A DNA stretch of 64,000 nucleotides from positions 27,334 to 91,333 of the forward strand of contig CAJUEX010000009.1 of assembly GCA_910585715.1 (NCBI GenBank). The letters run 5' to 3'. Within the stretch, counting starts at the first letter, position 1. Each line of letters opens with the position of its first letter. The notes beneath the pieces were generated by a model. It had not been told where the DNA came from, did not search any database, and saw only the letters and a program-made list of their open reading frames with translations. Shown piece by piece: positions 49,294 through 58,636 of the stretch. The DNA is from an uncultured Lachnospiraceae bacterium (GTDB lineage Bacteria > Bacillota > Clostridia > Lachnospirales > Lachnospiraceae). The translations under genes were made by a program, and so were the position numbers.

Positions 49294-51108
49294 ATGAGAA
49301 AAAAAACAGTGAGTTTATTATTGGCAATTGTAATGACGGCTTCTATACTGACAGGCTGCGGGAAAAAGACGGCTTCAGATGAAACCGGGACTCCGGACGA
49401 TGCCTGTACAGAGACAGAGGAAGAGGCTTGGACCGATGAGCCGGTGGATACAGAAGATGATTCCGACGGGAGCTATCAGGAGAGCGCAGGGGAAGGAAGC
49501 GCTGATTTGGAAAATGGCAGGAAAAGCGATGAGCAAAAGTATGAAAGTGAGAGCCAGGCAGCAGGAGCAGATGTATATAACAGCTCTGAAAGCGCTTCCA
49601 TGAAAGAAAGCATGGCGGAGGGCTATGCAATGCCCCGGTATGAAGAAGATTATGCCCCTTACAATGGAGAAGAGTACAGCAATACGGAGGAAAGTCCTTT
49701 TTATACTGTAAAAGAAAATCCTTTATCCACCTTTTCAGCAGATGTGGATACCGCTTCTTATACAAATGTACGGCGGATGATTCGGGAAGGCTATTACATA
49801 GATGAAATTCCGGCAGATGCAGTAAGGATTGAGGAAATGCTCAATTACTTTTCCTATGATTTAAAGAGGCCTGACGGGAAAACTCCTTTCGGGGTTACTA
49901 CAGAAGTGGCAGATTGTCCATGGAACAAAAGCTCAGAGCTTTTTATGGTAGGAATCAGCACAAAGGAAATCGATTTTTCCGAAGCGCCTTCCTCCAATCT
50001 GGTATTTCTTTTAGATGTGTCCGGTTCCATGGGCGATGAAGACAAGCTTCCTCTTTTACAGAAGTCCTTTTCCATGCTGACAGACAACCTGACCGGCAAG
50101 GACAGAGTTTCCATCGTAACCTATGCTTCCGATGTACAGGTTATTTTAGACGGGGCAAAGGGAAATGATAAGGACAGGATTTTAAGCGCCATCAACGGGC
50201 TTTTTGCAGAAGGCGGAACCAACGGAGGCGATGGCATACTGACGGCTTATGATTTGGCGGAGGATTATTTTATAGAAGGAGGCAATAACCGGATTATCCT
50301 TGCAACAGACGGGGATTTGAATATCGGCCTTACCAGTGAAAGGGAGTTAGAGGAGCTTATTACCCAAAAGAAGGAAAGCGGCATTTTCTTATCCGTACTG
50401 GGATTTGGAACAGGCAACCTTAAAGATAATAAAATGGAGCTTCTTGCTGACAAGGGAAACGGCAATTACAGCTATATTGACTGCGAGAGAGAAGCCAGAA
50501 AGGTTTTGGTCAAGGAAATGGGAGCAACCCTTATGACGGTGGCAAAGGATGTGAAATTCCAGGTGGAGTTCAATCCGCAGATGGTGGAAAGCTATCGGCT
50601 TATCGGCTATGAAAACCGTGTCATGGATGATTTTGATTTTAAAGATGATACAAAGGATGCAGGAGAAATCGGCGCAGGACATAGCATGATTGCCTTGTAT
50701 GAAATTGTTCCTGCCGGGGACTCTGCAAAGGACGAAAAGGATTCCATTGCTTTAAAATATCAGGATGACTATGTGTCAAATACGTCAAAATCCAATACAG
50801 ATGATACGGCACGCAAAGCAGGAAAAGACAAGGAATACTGTACCGTAAAAATACGATATAAAGAGCCTGATAAGAGCAAAAGCAGGGAAAGCGAATATCC
50901 GGTAAAAGGAAATGCTTATACGCAAAGACCTTCCCAGGACCTGCAGTTTGCAGCCTGTGTGGCCCAGTTCGGCCTGCTGTTAAAGAACAGCAGGTATGTA
51001 AATGACACCAGTGTGGAGGATGTGATTGACAGGCTTTCAGAAATGGATTTAAAGGATACGTATAGAATGGAGTTCTATATGCTCGTAAAGCAGGCTGGCG
51101 GATATTGA
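49294..51108 (+). CDS. von Willebrand factor type A lipoprotein, YfbK-like
   Basis: A 604-residue lipoprotein (lipobox SILTGCG, Cys near 23) with a Glu/Ser-rich linker to about residue 135. It then shows the YfbK-type block FSADVDTASYTNVRRMI, a vWA domain (metal site FLLDVSGSMG; TDGDLNIGLT) and a C-terminal DUF3520-like region (LQFAACVAQFGLLL). vWA lipoproteins bind partner proteins at the outer face of the membrane. It lies 90 bases after the sigma/anti-sigma pair and could be its target or sensor. Confidence 0.9.
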   Translation: MRKKTVSLLLAIVMTASILTGCGKKTASDETGTPDDACTETEEEAWTDEPVDTEDDSDGSYQESAGEGSADLENGRKSDEQKYESESQAAGADVYNSSESASMKESMAEGYAMPRYEEDYAPYNGEEYSNTEESPFYTVKENPLSTFSADVDTASYTNVRRMIREGYYIDEIPADAVRIEEMLNYFSYDLKRPDGKTPFGVTTEVADCPWNKSSELFMVGISTKEIDFSEAPSSNLVFLLDVSGSMGDEDKLPLLQKSFSMLTDNLTGKDRVSIVTYASDVQVILDGAKGNDKDRILSAINGLFAEGGTNGGDGILTAYDLAEDYFIEGGNNRIILATDGDLNIGLTSERELEELITQKKESGIFLSVLGFGTGNLKDNKMELLADKGNGNYSYIDCEREARKVLVKEMGATLMTVAKDVKFQVEFNPQMVESYRLIGYENRVMDDFDFKDDTKDAGEIGAGHSMIALYEIVPAGDSAKDEKDSIALKYQDDYVSNTSKSNTDDTARKAGKDKEYCTVKIRYKEPDKSKSRESEYPVKGNAYTQRPSQDLQFAACVAQFGLLLKNSRYVNDTSVEDVIDRLSEMDLKDTYRMEFYMLVKQAGGY

Positions 51109-51164
51109 GGGTACTTGGAGTCCCAAAACTTCTAAAGAGGCTGACAGAGAGCATTGCGTGAGGA

Positions 51165-52064
51165 TTACAATTCCGGCTCTGTGTCCTCTCCCATATAATC
51201 TGGCGTATTGTTCCGCATGGTGCTCTGGTTGTTCCGTGTCCGGTTCCGGTGTTCCATGCGGAAGGCCTTGGGAGACATGCCGGTTAATTGTCTGAATATT
51301 TTATGAAAGGCTTCCGCAGACTGATAGCCGCAGGAAAGAGCAATGCTCTCAATGGACAGGTCCGTTACCCGCAGCATGTGCTGTGCCCTTGTAATGCGGA
51401 AGTTCTGCAGATATTTTATGGGAGAGAGTCCCGTACAGGTTTTGAACAGGGAGCTTAAGTAGCTGCGGTTCAGTCCTACATAATCAGATATTTCATCAAC
51501 GGTAACAGGCAGGCTGTAGTGGTTTTGTATATAGGAAACAGCATGGTTTACATAGGCGTTGCCGGAGGGGGCTTCCATTTTATTTTTCTGTGCGCCGGCA
51601 ATGACAGCAAGAAACAGATAGAGCATGCCAAGCTGGCGGAAGGAGTCAGCTTGATTTGAATAGTTGTGCTTTAGCATGTCGAATACATATTTCTTCAACC
51701 GTTCCCCTTCATTACAGGCAAAAATGGGACTCTCCTGTGTAAGACCGATAGAATGCAGGATTTCACCTGCTTTCCTGCCGGAAAAGCCCACCCATATATA
51801 GGTCCAGGGCTGTTCCCGGTTGGATATATACATGGCCTGATGGTCCGGCTCGATTAAAAACCCCTGCCCCTTTCTTAAATGATAGTGTACATTCTGTACA
51901 TAAAAATCCCCTTCTCCTTCCAGTACAAAATGAATCAGATAAAAGGACTTTACGGACGGACCGGCTTTGTGAAGCGGTTCGGTAATGGAATGTCCGAATA
52001 CGCTCAGATACAAATCTGCATTTTCTTCTTTGGGAAATTCCATAAATATGCTTTTTTCCATCAT
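51165..52064 (-). CDS. AraC-family transcriptional regulator
   Basis: A 299-residue regulator: an N-terminal cupin sensor (about 20-160, HYHLRKGQGFLIEPDHQAMY) and a C-terminal pair of helix-turn-helix motifs (TVDEISDYVGLNRSYLSSLF; IESIALSCGYQSAEAFHKIFR). It is divergent from galK and the sugar-use genes and probably activates them with an alpha-galactoside or galactose as signal. Start at 52064 is supported by a G-rich ribosome site; the frame upstream is open without one. The 52110-52285 intergenic region should hold its sites, none of which I can assign. Confidence 0.9.
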   Translation of the reverse strand: MMEKSIFMEFPKEENADLYLSVFGHSITEPLHKAGPSVKSFYLIHFVLEGEGDFYVQNVHYHLRKGQGFLIEPDHQAMYISNREQPWTYIWVGFSGRKAGEILHSIGLTQESPIFACNEGERLKKYVFDMLKHNYSNQADSFRQLGMLYLFLAVIAGAQKNKMEAPSGNAYVNHAVSYIQNHYSLPVTVDEISDYVGLNRSYLSSLFKTCTGLSPIKYLQNFRITRAQHMLRVTDLSIESIALSCGYQSAEAFHKIFRQLTGMSPKAFRMEHRNRTRNNQSTMRNNTPDYMGEDTEPEL

Positions 52065-52285
52065 AATCCCCTTTCCGGACGCATATACTGATTTTTTAGA
52101 AATATACAATCCTTGTTACTAATGTTTTAACATGGCTGTATATAAAATACAATATACAAATCTGACAAATGGACAGTTTTTCATAACTGATAAGCATATG
52201 AGGACTGAAATTTGTGTAGTACAATTTCCTTAAATGAAAAACGTGCTTACACTCATAAAATATAAGGAAAGGGAAGGGAAAAGGA

Positions 52286-53566
52286 ATGAATGGGATTGAG
52301 GAGGTTTTGAATGATTTGAAAAGCGGCATATATGACAGCAGGATAAAGGACATATATGTAGATGAAAAAATGACCGGATATGAAAAGAAGAGGTTTGAGG
52401 ATGCATTGTTACAATTTCGGAAGCTGTTTGGTGAAAAGGAAGTAGAGCTGTACAGTGCGCCGGGCAGAAGCGAAGTGTGCGGCAACCATACGGACCATCA
52501 GCACGGGCATGTTCTGGCAGCTTCCGTCAATCTGGATGTGATAGCAGTGGCAGCCTTTTCCGGTGACCGGATTATCAGGCTGGTGTCGGAGGACTCTCCC
52601 ATGATAGTGATTGATTTGAACCGGCTGGAAAAGAAGGAAGAGGAGCTTGGGACTACAGCGGCTTTGATACGGGGCATGGCAGAAGGGTTAAAAGAAGGAG
52701 GATGGCAAATCGGAGGATTTTTTGCATATGTTACCAGCGATGTTCCTATGGGTGCCGGCATGTCCTCTTCGGCAGCATTTGAAACCCTTGTAGGAACTAT
52801 TCTTTCCGGCATGTACAATGAGGGCAGGGTGCCTTCAGAAGAAATTGCAAAAATCGGACAGTTTGCCGAAAATGTATATTTTGGAAAGCCCTGCGGGCTG
52901 ATGGATCAGATGGCCTGTAGCATAGGGGGGCTTATTTCTATTGATTTTAAGGAGCTGGCAAATCCGGTTATAGAACAGACAGCCTGTGATTTTGAGGAAA
53001 ATGCATACAGCCTTTGCATTGTAGAAACAAAAGGCTCCCATGCAGATTTGACAGATGATTATGCCGCAATACCGGAGGAGATGAGGCAGGTGGCAAAATG
53101 CTTTGGAAGGGAATATTTAAGTGAGGTGGAGGAAAAAGCATTTTATGAAAATATAGCAGGAATTCGCAATCAGGTAAGTGACAGGGCGCTGCTGCGCGCC
53201 ATGCATTTTTTCGGGGAGCAGAAAAGAGTGAGGGAAGGAATCAGGGCTTTGACAGACCATAATTTTCAAGGTTTTTTGGAAGTTATTAAAAAAAGCGGGG
53301 ACTCTTCGGCAAAAATGCTTCAGAACATATACAGTCCCAGAGATGTGCATACCCAGAATGTGACGGTTGCACTGGCTGTCAGCGAATATATCCTGCAGGA
53401 TGCGGGCGTGTGCAGAATTCACGGAGGCGGATTTGCGGGAACCATACAGGCATTTGTGAAAAATGAAGCAGCAGGGAAATATAAAAGCTGCATGGAGAAT
53501 ATTTTTGGCGAGGGAGCATGCCATGTGTTGAAAGTAAGGCCTTACGGGGGAATAAAAATCATTTAG
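52286..53566 (+). CDS. galK: Galactokinase
   Basis: A 426-residue GHMP kinase phosphorylating galactose at C1. The signature reads YSAPGRSEVCGNHTDHQHG, a Clostridial variant of the usual GRVNLIGEHTDYN; DVPMGAGMSSSAAFE is the ATP loop and GLMDQMACS follows. GHMP C-terminal block RIHGGGFAGTIQAF is present. It opens the galK-galT pair, with galT starting 12 bases after its stop. Confidence 0.93.
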   Translation: MNGIEEVLNDLKSGIYDSRIKDIYVDEKMTGYEKKRFEDALLQFRKLFGEKEVELYSAPGRSEVCGNHTDHQHGHVLAASVNLDVIAVAAFSGDRIIRLVSEDSPMIVIDLNRLEKKEEELGTTAALIRGMAEGLKEGGWQIGGFFAYVTSDVPMGAGMSSSAAFETLVGTILSGMYNEGRVPSEEIAKIGQFAENVYFGKPCGLMDQMACSIGGLISIDFKELANPVIEQTACDFEENAYSLCIVETKGSHADLTDDYAAIPEEMRQVAKCFGREYLSEVEEKAFYENIAGIRNQVSDRALLRAMHFFGEQKRVREGIRALTDHNFQGFLEVIKKSGDSSAKMLQNIYSPRDVHTQNVTVALAVSEYILQDAGVCRIHGGGFAGTIQAFVKNEAAGKYKSCMENIFGEGACHVLKVRPYGGIKII

Positions 53567-53578
53567 GAGGCAGCCATT

Positions 53579-55090
53579 ATGATTTATGAACGAATCAGAC
53601 AATTGATTGCATACGGAATAGATAAACAGCTGATTGAGCCGGAGGACGAAATATATACAAGGAATCTTCTGCTTGATTTGTTAAAACTGGATTCTTATGA
53701 AGAGACTGAAACAGGAAAGAAAATAGAGACTTCAAAGGATTTGGAGCAGGTGCTTTCGGATATTCTGGATTTTGGAATCGAACGGGGAATCATCCGGTCC
53801 GATTCTGTAGTGTTTCGGGATTTATTTGATACAAAAATCATGAATGCGCTTGTTCCGAAGCCAAGCCGGGTGATTGGGAGCTTTTGGGAAAAATACAGCA
53901 TGTCCCCAAAGGAAGCCACAGATTACTATTATGAGTTTAGTAAAAATACGGATTATATCAGAACCTATCGCATTGAAAAGGACATTAAATGGGCAGTTCC
54001 CACAGAATATGGCAATATGGATATGACCATTAATCTTTCCAAACCGGAAAAGGACCCGAAGATGATAGCGCTTGCAGGAACCATAAAGTCTTCTTCTTAT
54101 CCCAGGTGCCAGCTCTGCATGGAAAATGAAGGATATGCAGGAAGGATTAACCACCCTGCAAGGGAAAATCACAGGGTGATTCCCATTGAGATAAACGGAA
54201 AACCTTGGGGATTCCAGTATTCCCCATATGTATATTACAATGAACACTGTATTGTGTTTAACGGCAGACATGTGCCAATGAAGATTGACAGGGAGACCTT
54301 TGAAAATATGTTTGCTTTTATCAGGCTGTTTCCCCATTATTTTGTAGGCTCCAATGCGGATTTGCCCATTGTGGGCGGCTCCATATTGAGCCATGACCAT
54401 TTTCAGGGCGGGAATTATACGTTTCCAATGGAAAGAGCTCCTATAGAAAAAACAGTTTCCTTTCATGGGTTTGAAGATATTGAAGGAGGCATAGTGAAAT
54501 GGCCTATGTCCGTGATACGTTTAAATGGAAACGATTATAAAAGAATCATTGAGCTGGCTGACAGGATTTTATGTGGCTGGCGCGGTTATACAGATGAGGA
54601 AGCTTTTATTTTTGCACGGACAGAAGAGGAAAAACATAACACCATAACGCCTATTGCCAGAATGAGGGAAGGCAGATATGAGCTGGACCTGGTTCTTCGG
54701 AATAATATTACTACAAGGGAACATCCCATGGGCCTGTATCATCCATGGGAAGAGTACCATCATATTAAGAAGGAAAATATCGGTCTGATTGAAGTGATGG
54801 GGCTTGCAGTGCTTCCGGCAAGGCTGAAGCAGGAGCTTGAGCTGTTGAAGGACGCTGTTTTAAGAGGCGCTGATATAAGAAGCATGGAAAGCATAGCAGC
54901 CCACGGGGACTGGGTGGAAGAAATCCGTACAAAATATCAGGAAATTAACGAAGACAATGTGGAATTGATTTTCAAAAGGGAAATCGGCAATGTTTTTAAA
55001 AAGGTGTTGGAATGTGCAGGAGTTTATAAACGGGATGAGGCAGGAAGGAAGGCATTTGAAAGATTTATTGCATATGTAGACAGCATATAA
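53579..55090 (+). CDS. galT: UDP-glucose-hexose-1-phosphate uridylyltransferase (type 2)
   Basis: A 503-residue GalT of the long Firmicutes type. The blocks HPARENHRVIPIEING, WGFQYSPYVYYNEHCI, the SILSHDHFQGG histidine motif and HPMGLYHPWEEYHHIK are characteristic. It swaps UMP between UDP-glucose and galactose-1-phosphate in the Leloir pathway. No galE is in the window. AGGAGG precedes the ATG. Confidence 0.95.
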   Translation: MIYERIRQLIAYGIDKQLIEPEDEIYTRNLLLDLLKLDSYEETETGKKIETSKDLEQVLSDILDFGIERGIIRSDSVVFRDLFDTKIMNALVPKPSRVIGSFWEKYSMSPKEATDYYYEFSKNTDYIRTYRIEKDIKWAVPTEYGNMDMTINLSKPEKDPKMIALAGTIKSSSYPRCQLCMENEGYAGRINHPARENHRVIPIEINGKPWGFQYSPYVYYNEHCIVFNGRHVPMKIDRETFENMFAFIRLFPHYFVGSNADLPIVGGSILSHDHFQGGNYTFPMERAPIEKTVSFHGFEDIEGGIVKWPMSVIRLNGNDYKRIIELADRILCGWRGYTDEEAFIFARTEEEKHNTITPIARMREGRYELDLVLRNNITTREHPMGLYHPWEEYHHIKKENIGLIEVMGLAVLPARLKQELELLKDAVLRGADIRSMESIAAHGDWVEEIRTKYQEINEDNVELIFKREIGNVFKKVLECAGVYKRDEAGRKAFERFIAYVDSI

Positions 55091-55106
55091 AAAGTAACAG
55101 TTTTGA

Positions 55107-55135
55107 TTGACAGATGGAAAAAACACCAATATACT
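55107..55135 (+). promoter_or_regulatory. Promoter of the LacI-type regulator
   Basis: A textbook TTGACA (55107-55112), 17 bases, TATACT (55130-55135), 23 bases before ATG 55159. Confidence 0.8.
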
Positions 55136-55158
55136 GACATATAACGGGGGTATTCCAT

Positions 55159-56166
55159 ATGATAACAATTAAAGAGATTGCAGCTATGTTAGAGGTAAGC
55201 CCGACAACTGTGTCAAATGTAGTCAACGGTCATACGGAGAAGATGTCGGAAAAGACCAGACAGAGGATTGAAGAGGCATTGGTAAAGTATGATTTTAAAA
55301 AAGGAATGTCTCAGGGAAATCCGGGCAATGGATTAAAGCTTGTATCTGTTGATTTCAGTATCCGATTCCGGGAAAAGATTTTTATGGACCCCTTTTGTGC
55401 GGAGCTTTTGGATTCCATATGCGTCAACCTGCAGAAATATGGAAGATATCCGGTATGTGGAAGTCCTCAGAGTCAGGAGGAAGCATTCAAGAAGCTGCAG
55501 GCGTCCAATATAGAGGGCGGGATTATCGTAGGATTTGAACCGTGGGACTGTCAGGGCTTCGCCCAAAGAGTGGGGAAACCGGTTGTTTTTATCGACTGTG
55601 GCGAAGGAAGCTATGACAATATCGGCATTGCCGATTATGAAGGCGGAAAGCTGATTACCGAGTTCATGCTAAAGCTGGGGCATAGAAGGATTGCTTTCTT
55701 TTGTGACAGGAAAAACCCTGTTTCCAGCACCTTAGACCGGTTTCAGGGATATTGTGAAGCACTTGCAGGTTATGGGATAGAGTATAGCAATACGGATTAT
55801 TACTATCTGCCGGATGAGAAAAATCTAAGAAGGGAAACATTGCGGGATTTTGCGGTAAATGCAAAGAAGGCAGGTTATACGGCAGTGTTTGTAGTATCGG
55901 ATTTTCTGGCAAATGAAGCAATCGATGTGTTTTTGGCAGAGGGTTTGAAGATACCGGAGGATATATCGGTTTCCGGTTTTGATGATAATATGTATGCAAG
56001 ACTTTCCAGACCAAAGCTTACCACTATCCGACAGCCGGTTTATGAGAAGGGCGAGCAGGCGGTCAGGCTGTTGATGAAGAGGATTCTCGGAGAGGAAGTC
56101 ATTGCCAGTTCCTTTAAGCTTCCTGTTGAGCTGATTGTCAGGGACAGCATAAAAAACAGGAACTGA
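55159..56166 (+). CDS. LacI/GalR-family regulator
   Basis: A 335-residue repressor. The N-terminal helix-turn-helix (TIKEIAAMLEVSPTTVSNVV, then NGHTEKMSEKTR) is followed by a periplasmic-binding-type sugar domain (LKLGHRRIAFFCDR, ISVSGFDDNMYARLSRPKLTT). It probably controls the transporter and glycosidase genes downstream. It has its own promoter and terminator. Confidence 0.93.
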   Translation: MITIKEIAAMLEVSPTTVSNVVNGHTEKMSEKTRQRIEEALVKYDFKKGMSQGNPGNGLKLVSVDFSIRFREKIFMDPFCAELLDSICVNLQKYGRYPVCGSPQSQEEAFKKLQASNIEGGIIVGFEPWDCQGFAQRVGKPVVFIDCGEGSYDNIGIADYEGGKLITEFMLKLGHRRIAFFCDRKNPVSSTLDRFQGYCEALAGYGIEYSNTDYYYLPDEKNLRRETLRDFAVNAKKAGYTAVFVVSDFLANEAIDVFLAEGLKIPEDISVSGFDDNMYARLSRPKLTTIRQPVYEKGEQAVRLLMKRILGEEVIASSFKLPVELIVRDSIKNRN

Positions 56167-56193
56167 TTTGTTTTGCGGAAAACAGAAAAAACG

Positions 56194-56238
56194 AAGAGTG
56201 GAAAAAATAAGTAAGTAATTACTGTTTTTTTCACTCTT
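56194..56238 (+). terminator. Terminator after the LacI-type gene
   Basis: GAAGAGTGGAAAAAA pairs with TTTTTTTCACTCTT and continues into TTTTT. The remaining 56239-56440 gap must hold the importer promoter; no clear operator could be fixed. Confidence 0.8.
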
Positions 56239-56440
56239 TTTTATGTTTTAACAAAAAAAAGAAAGAAGAATAGGGAAAAGATGATAAGTATTGTAAGAGT
56301 TGCATATAAATAATTAAAATGCTATGTGCAAATTGTTAGTTTTGTACACAACTTGTTGAAAAACATAACAAAACAACATAGTATAAGAATATAAAGATAT
56401 TAGTTCAATTGTATGAATGAAGGGAAAAGGAGGTAAAACA

Positions 56441-57730
56441 ATGACAAACAGAAAAAAAGGCGTGACTGTATTGCTGGCAGCCGGAGTTGTGATGAGCTTA
56501 TTGCTAAGCGGCTGCGGCAATCAGAAGAACCGGGACGGAAAAGTGGTTATTGAGATGGTTCAGTATAAGCCGGAAGCAGTGGCCGTCTTCCAGGAGTTTG
56601 AAGAAAAGTTCAATGCCACCCACGATAACATTGAACTGGTAATTGATTCACCAAATGATGCCATGGTAATTCTGAAAACAAGATTTATCAGAGAGGATAA
56701 TCCGGATATTATCGGAATAGGAGGAGACATCAATTATTCCAATTTCCTTGATGCCCAAATGCTTATGGATATTTCCGATTTTTCGGGGCTTGCAGATATA
56801 AAGGAGAATTATCTGCTGACTAACAAGGATTTGGAGTATGTGCCAAAGGACGGTGTATATGCGGTGCCGTATATGGCAAATGCAGCGGGAGTACTGTATA
56901 ACCGGGATATGTTTGAAGAGCACGGATGGAATATTCCTGCAACATGGAGTGAATTCACTCAGCTTTGTGAGGAAATACAGGCGGAAGGTATACAGCCTTT
57001 ATATTTTGGCTATAAGGACATTTGGACCTGTCTTGCACCATGGAATGCCATTGCCGTTAATTTGTGCCCCACAGATCTGGCTTATCAGGTAAACAGCGGA
57101 AATGCAACCTTTTCCGATGCATATGAGCAGGTAGCATTAAAGCAGAAAGAGCTTTTAGAATATGCACAGCCAAATCCGGTTGCTTACAGCTACAATGATG
57201 CATGTACTGCTTTTGCAAGAGGTCAGGCTGCCATGTATGTAATCGGAAGCTATGCCATTCCACAGATTAAATCGGTAAATCCGGAAATGAATATTGATTC
57301 CTTTGTATTTCCTGCCAATGACTCTGCGGAAAAGAATATACTGAATTCAGGAAATGATTTGATGTTTTGCGTTATGGAGGACTGTGAATATAAAGAAGAG
57401 GCATATGAAGTATTGCGTTTTCTGTTAGAGGATGAAAATGTGCAGGCATATTTAAATGAACAAAGTGCGGTTCCCTGTAAGAAAGGCGACTATGAAATAG
57501 CAGGGGAGTTAGACGGAATGAGGACGTATATTGATAACGGAGTGGTTGCAGACTTCCAGGATCACCATTATCCAAGCGAGATGGCAGTGGATGCCATGAT
57601 TCAGACATATCTGCTTGATAATGGCAGCAATGCCCTTGACACATTTCTGGCCAGATTTGACAGGGAGTGGGTCAGATATAATAAAGATATTATTGCAAAG
57701 GTAAAAGCATATGAGGAAAAGGGGGAATAG
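56441..57730 (+). CDS. Sugar ABC transporter substrate-binding lipoprotein
   Basis: A 429-residue family 1 extracellular binding protein. The lipobox is LLLSGCG (Cys near 24); the mature part has AVFQEFEEKFNATHDNIEL, GVYAVPYMANAAGVLYNRD and FARGQAAMYVIGSYA. It captures oligosaccharides for the two permeases that follow. AAAAGGAGG nine bases upstream of ATG 56441 sets the start. The ATPase (MsmK/MalK type) is not in the window, as is common when one shared ATPase serves several importers. Confidence 0.93.
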   Translation: MTNRKKGVTVLLAAGVVMSLLLSGCGNQKNRDGKVVIEMVQYKPEAVAVFQEFEEKFNATHDNIELVIDSPNDAMVILKTRFIREDNPDIIGIGGDINYSNFLDAQMLMDISDFSGLADIKENYLLTNKDLEYVPKDGVYAVPYMANAAGVLYNRDMFEEHGWNIPATWSEFTQLCEEIQAEGIQPLYFGYKDIWTCLAPWNAIAVNLCPTDLAYQVNSGNATFSDAYEQVALKQKELLEYAQPNPVAYSYNDACTAFARGQAAMYVIGSYAIPQIKSVNPEMNIDSFVFPANDSAEKNILNSGNDLMFCVMEDCEYKEEAYEVLRFLLEDENVQAYLNEQSAVPCKKGDYEIAGELDGMRTYIDNGVVADFQDHHYPSEMAVDAMIQTYLLDNGSNALDTFLARFDREWVRYNKDIIAKVKAYEEKGE

Positions 57731-57733
57731 CAC

Positions 57734-58636
57734 ATGGGAAAGGAAAAAAAGAAAGTCAGGGAAATCAAGACCTGGAGCAAGAATGATAAAATATTTCTTG
57801 GATTTTTGCTGCCTGTGCTTGCATTGTTCTTCTGCTTTAATACACTTCCTCTGATTAAGGGATTTTATTATGGACTTACAAATTTCAGGGGATATGGGGA
57901 TTATGATTTTGTAGGGCTTCGGAATTTTCAGGATTTATTTCAGGACATACGGGTAGGAAAGTCTTATTTATTTACATTTAAATATGCGATTGTGATGACC
58001 ATTCTGGTAAATGTAATCAGCCTGATACTTGCCCTTGGCTTAAATCGGGACATAAAGGGAAAAAATACTCTAAGAGGAATCTACTTTGTGCCCAATATAT
58101 TAGGGGGACTGGTAGTAGGTTATATATTCAGCTTTTTGTTTACTTATATTCTTCCGGCAGTGGGGGAGGCAGCAGGAATTGATTTTTTAAAGAACAGCAT
58201 GCTATCCAGTACGGAAACAGCCTGGATTGCCATAGTAATAGTAGGAGCCTGGCAGGGAATAGCCATGAATACCATTATTTATATTTCCGGACTGCAGACA
58301 GTGCCGGAGGAGGTATACGAGGCATGTATGCTTGACGGGGCAGCAGGCATTAAAAAGTTTTTTAAGATTACATTTCCGCTGATTGTGCCGTTTTTTACTA
58401 TCAATCTTGTCCTTTGCATGAAAAATGCGCTTATGGTATTTGACCAGATTATGTCATTGACCAAAGGAGGACCATCCCAGAGCACAGAATCTATCTCCTA
58501 CCTGATTTATAATAATGGTATGAGCGGCGGGCAGTTCGGGTTCCAGAGCGCCAATGCATTTGTATTCTTTATTGTAATCGTAGTCATTTCATTTTTACAG
58601 ATGAAATTCCTGAGAGGAAAGGAGGAGCAGTTATAA
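57734..58636 (+). CDS. Sugar ABC transporter permease (MsmF/MalF type)
   Basis: A 300-residue permease with six membrane helices and the coupling motif EEVYEACMLDGAAGIKKFFK (EAA loop) that contacts the ATPase. It should import alpha-galactosides such as raffinose or melibiose, judged from the adjoining glycosidases. It begins three bases after the binding-protein gene and overlaps the next permease by one base. Confidence 0.93.
   Translation: MGKEKKKVREIKTWSKNDKIFLGFLLPVLALFFCFNTLPLIKGFYYGLTNFRGYGDYDFVGLRNFQDLFQDIRVGKSYLFTFKYAIVMTILVNVISLILALGLNRDIKGKNTLRGIYFVPNILGGLVVGYIFSFLFTYILPAVGEAAGIDFLKNSMLSSTETAWIAIVIVGAWQGIAMNTIIYISGLQTVPEEVYEACMLDGAAGIKKFFKITFPLIVPFFTINLVLCMKNALMVFDQIMSLTKGGPSQSTESISYLIYNNGMSGGQFGFQSANAFVFFIVIVVISFLQMKFLRGKEEQL

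Noticed and set aside
52200..52285. Catabolite-repression (cre) site before galK (TGAAAAACGTGCTTACA)
   Set aside because: It needs an extra base relative to the consensus and lacks its symmetry.
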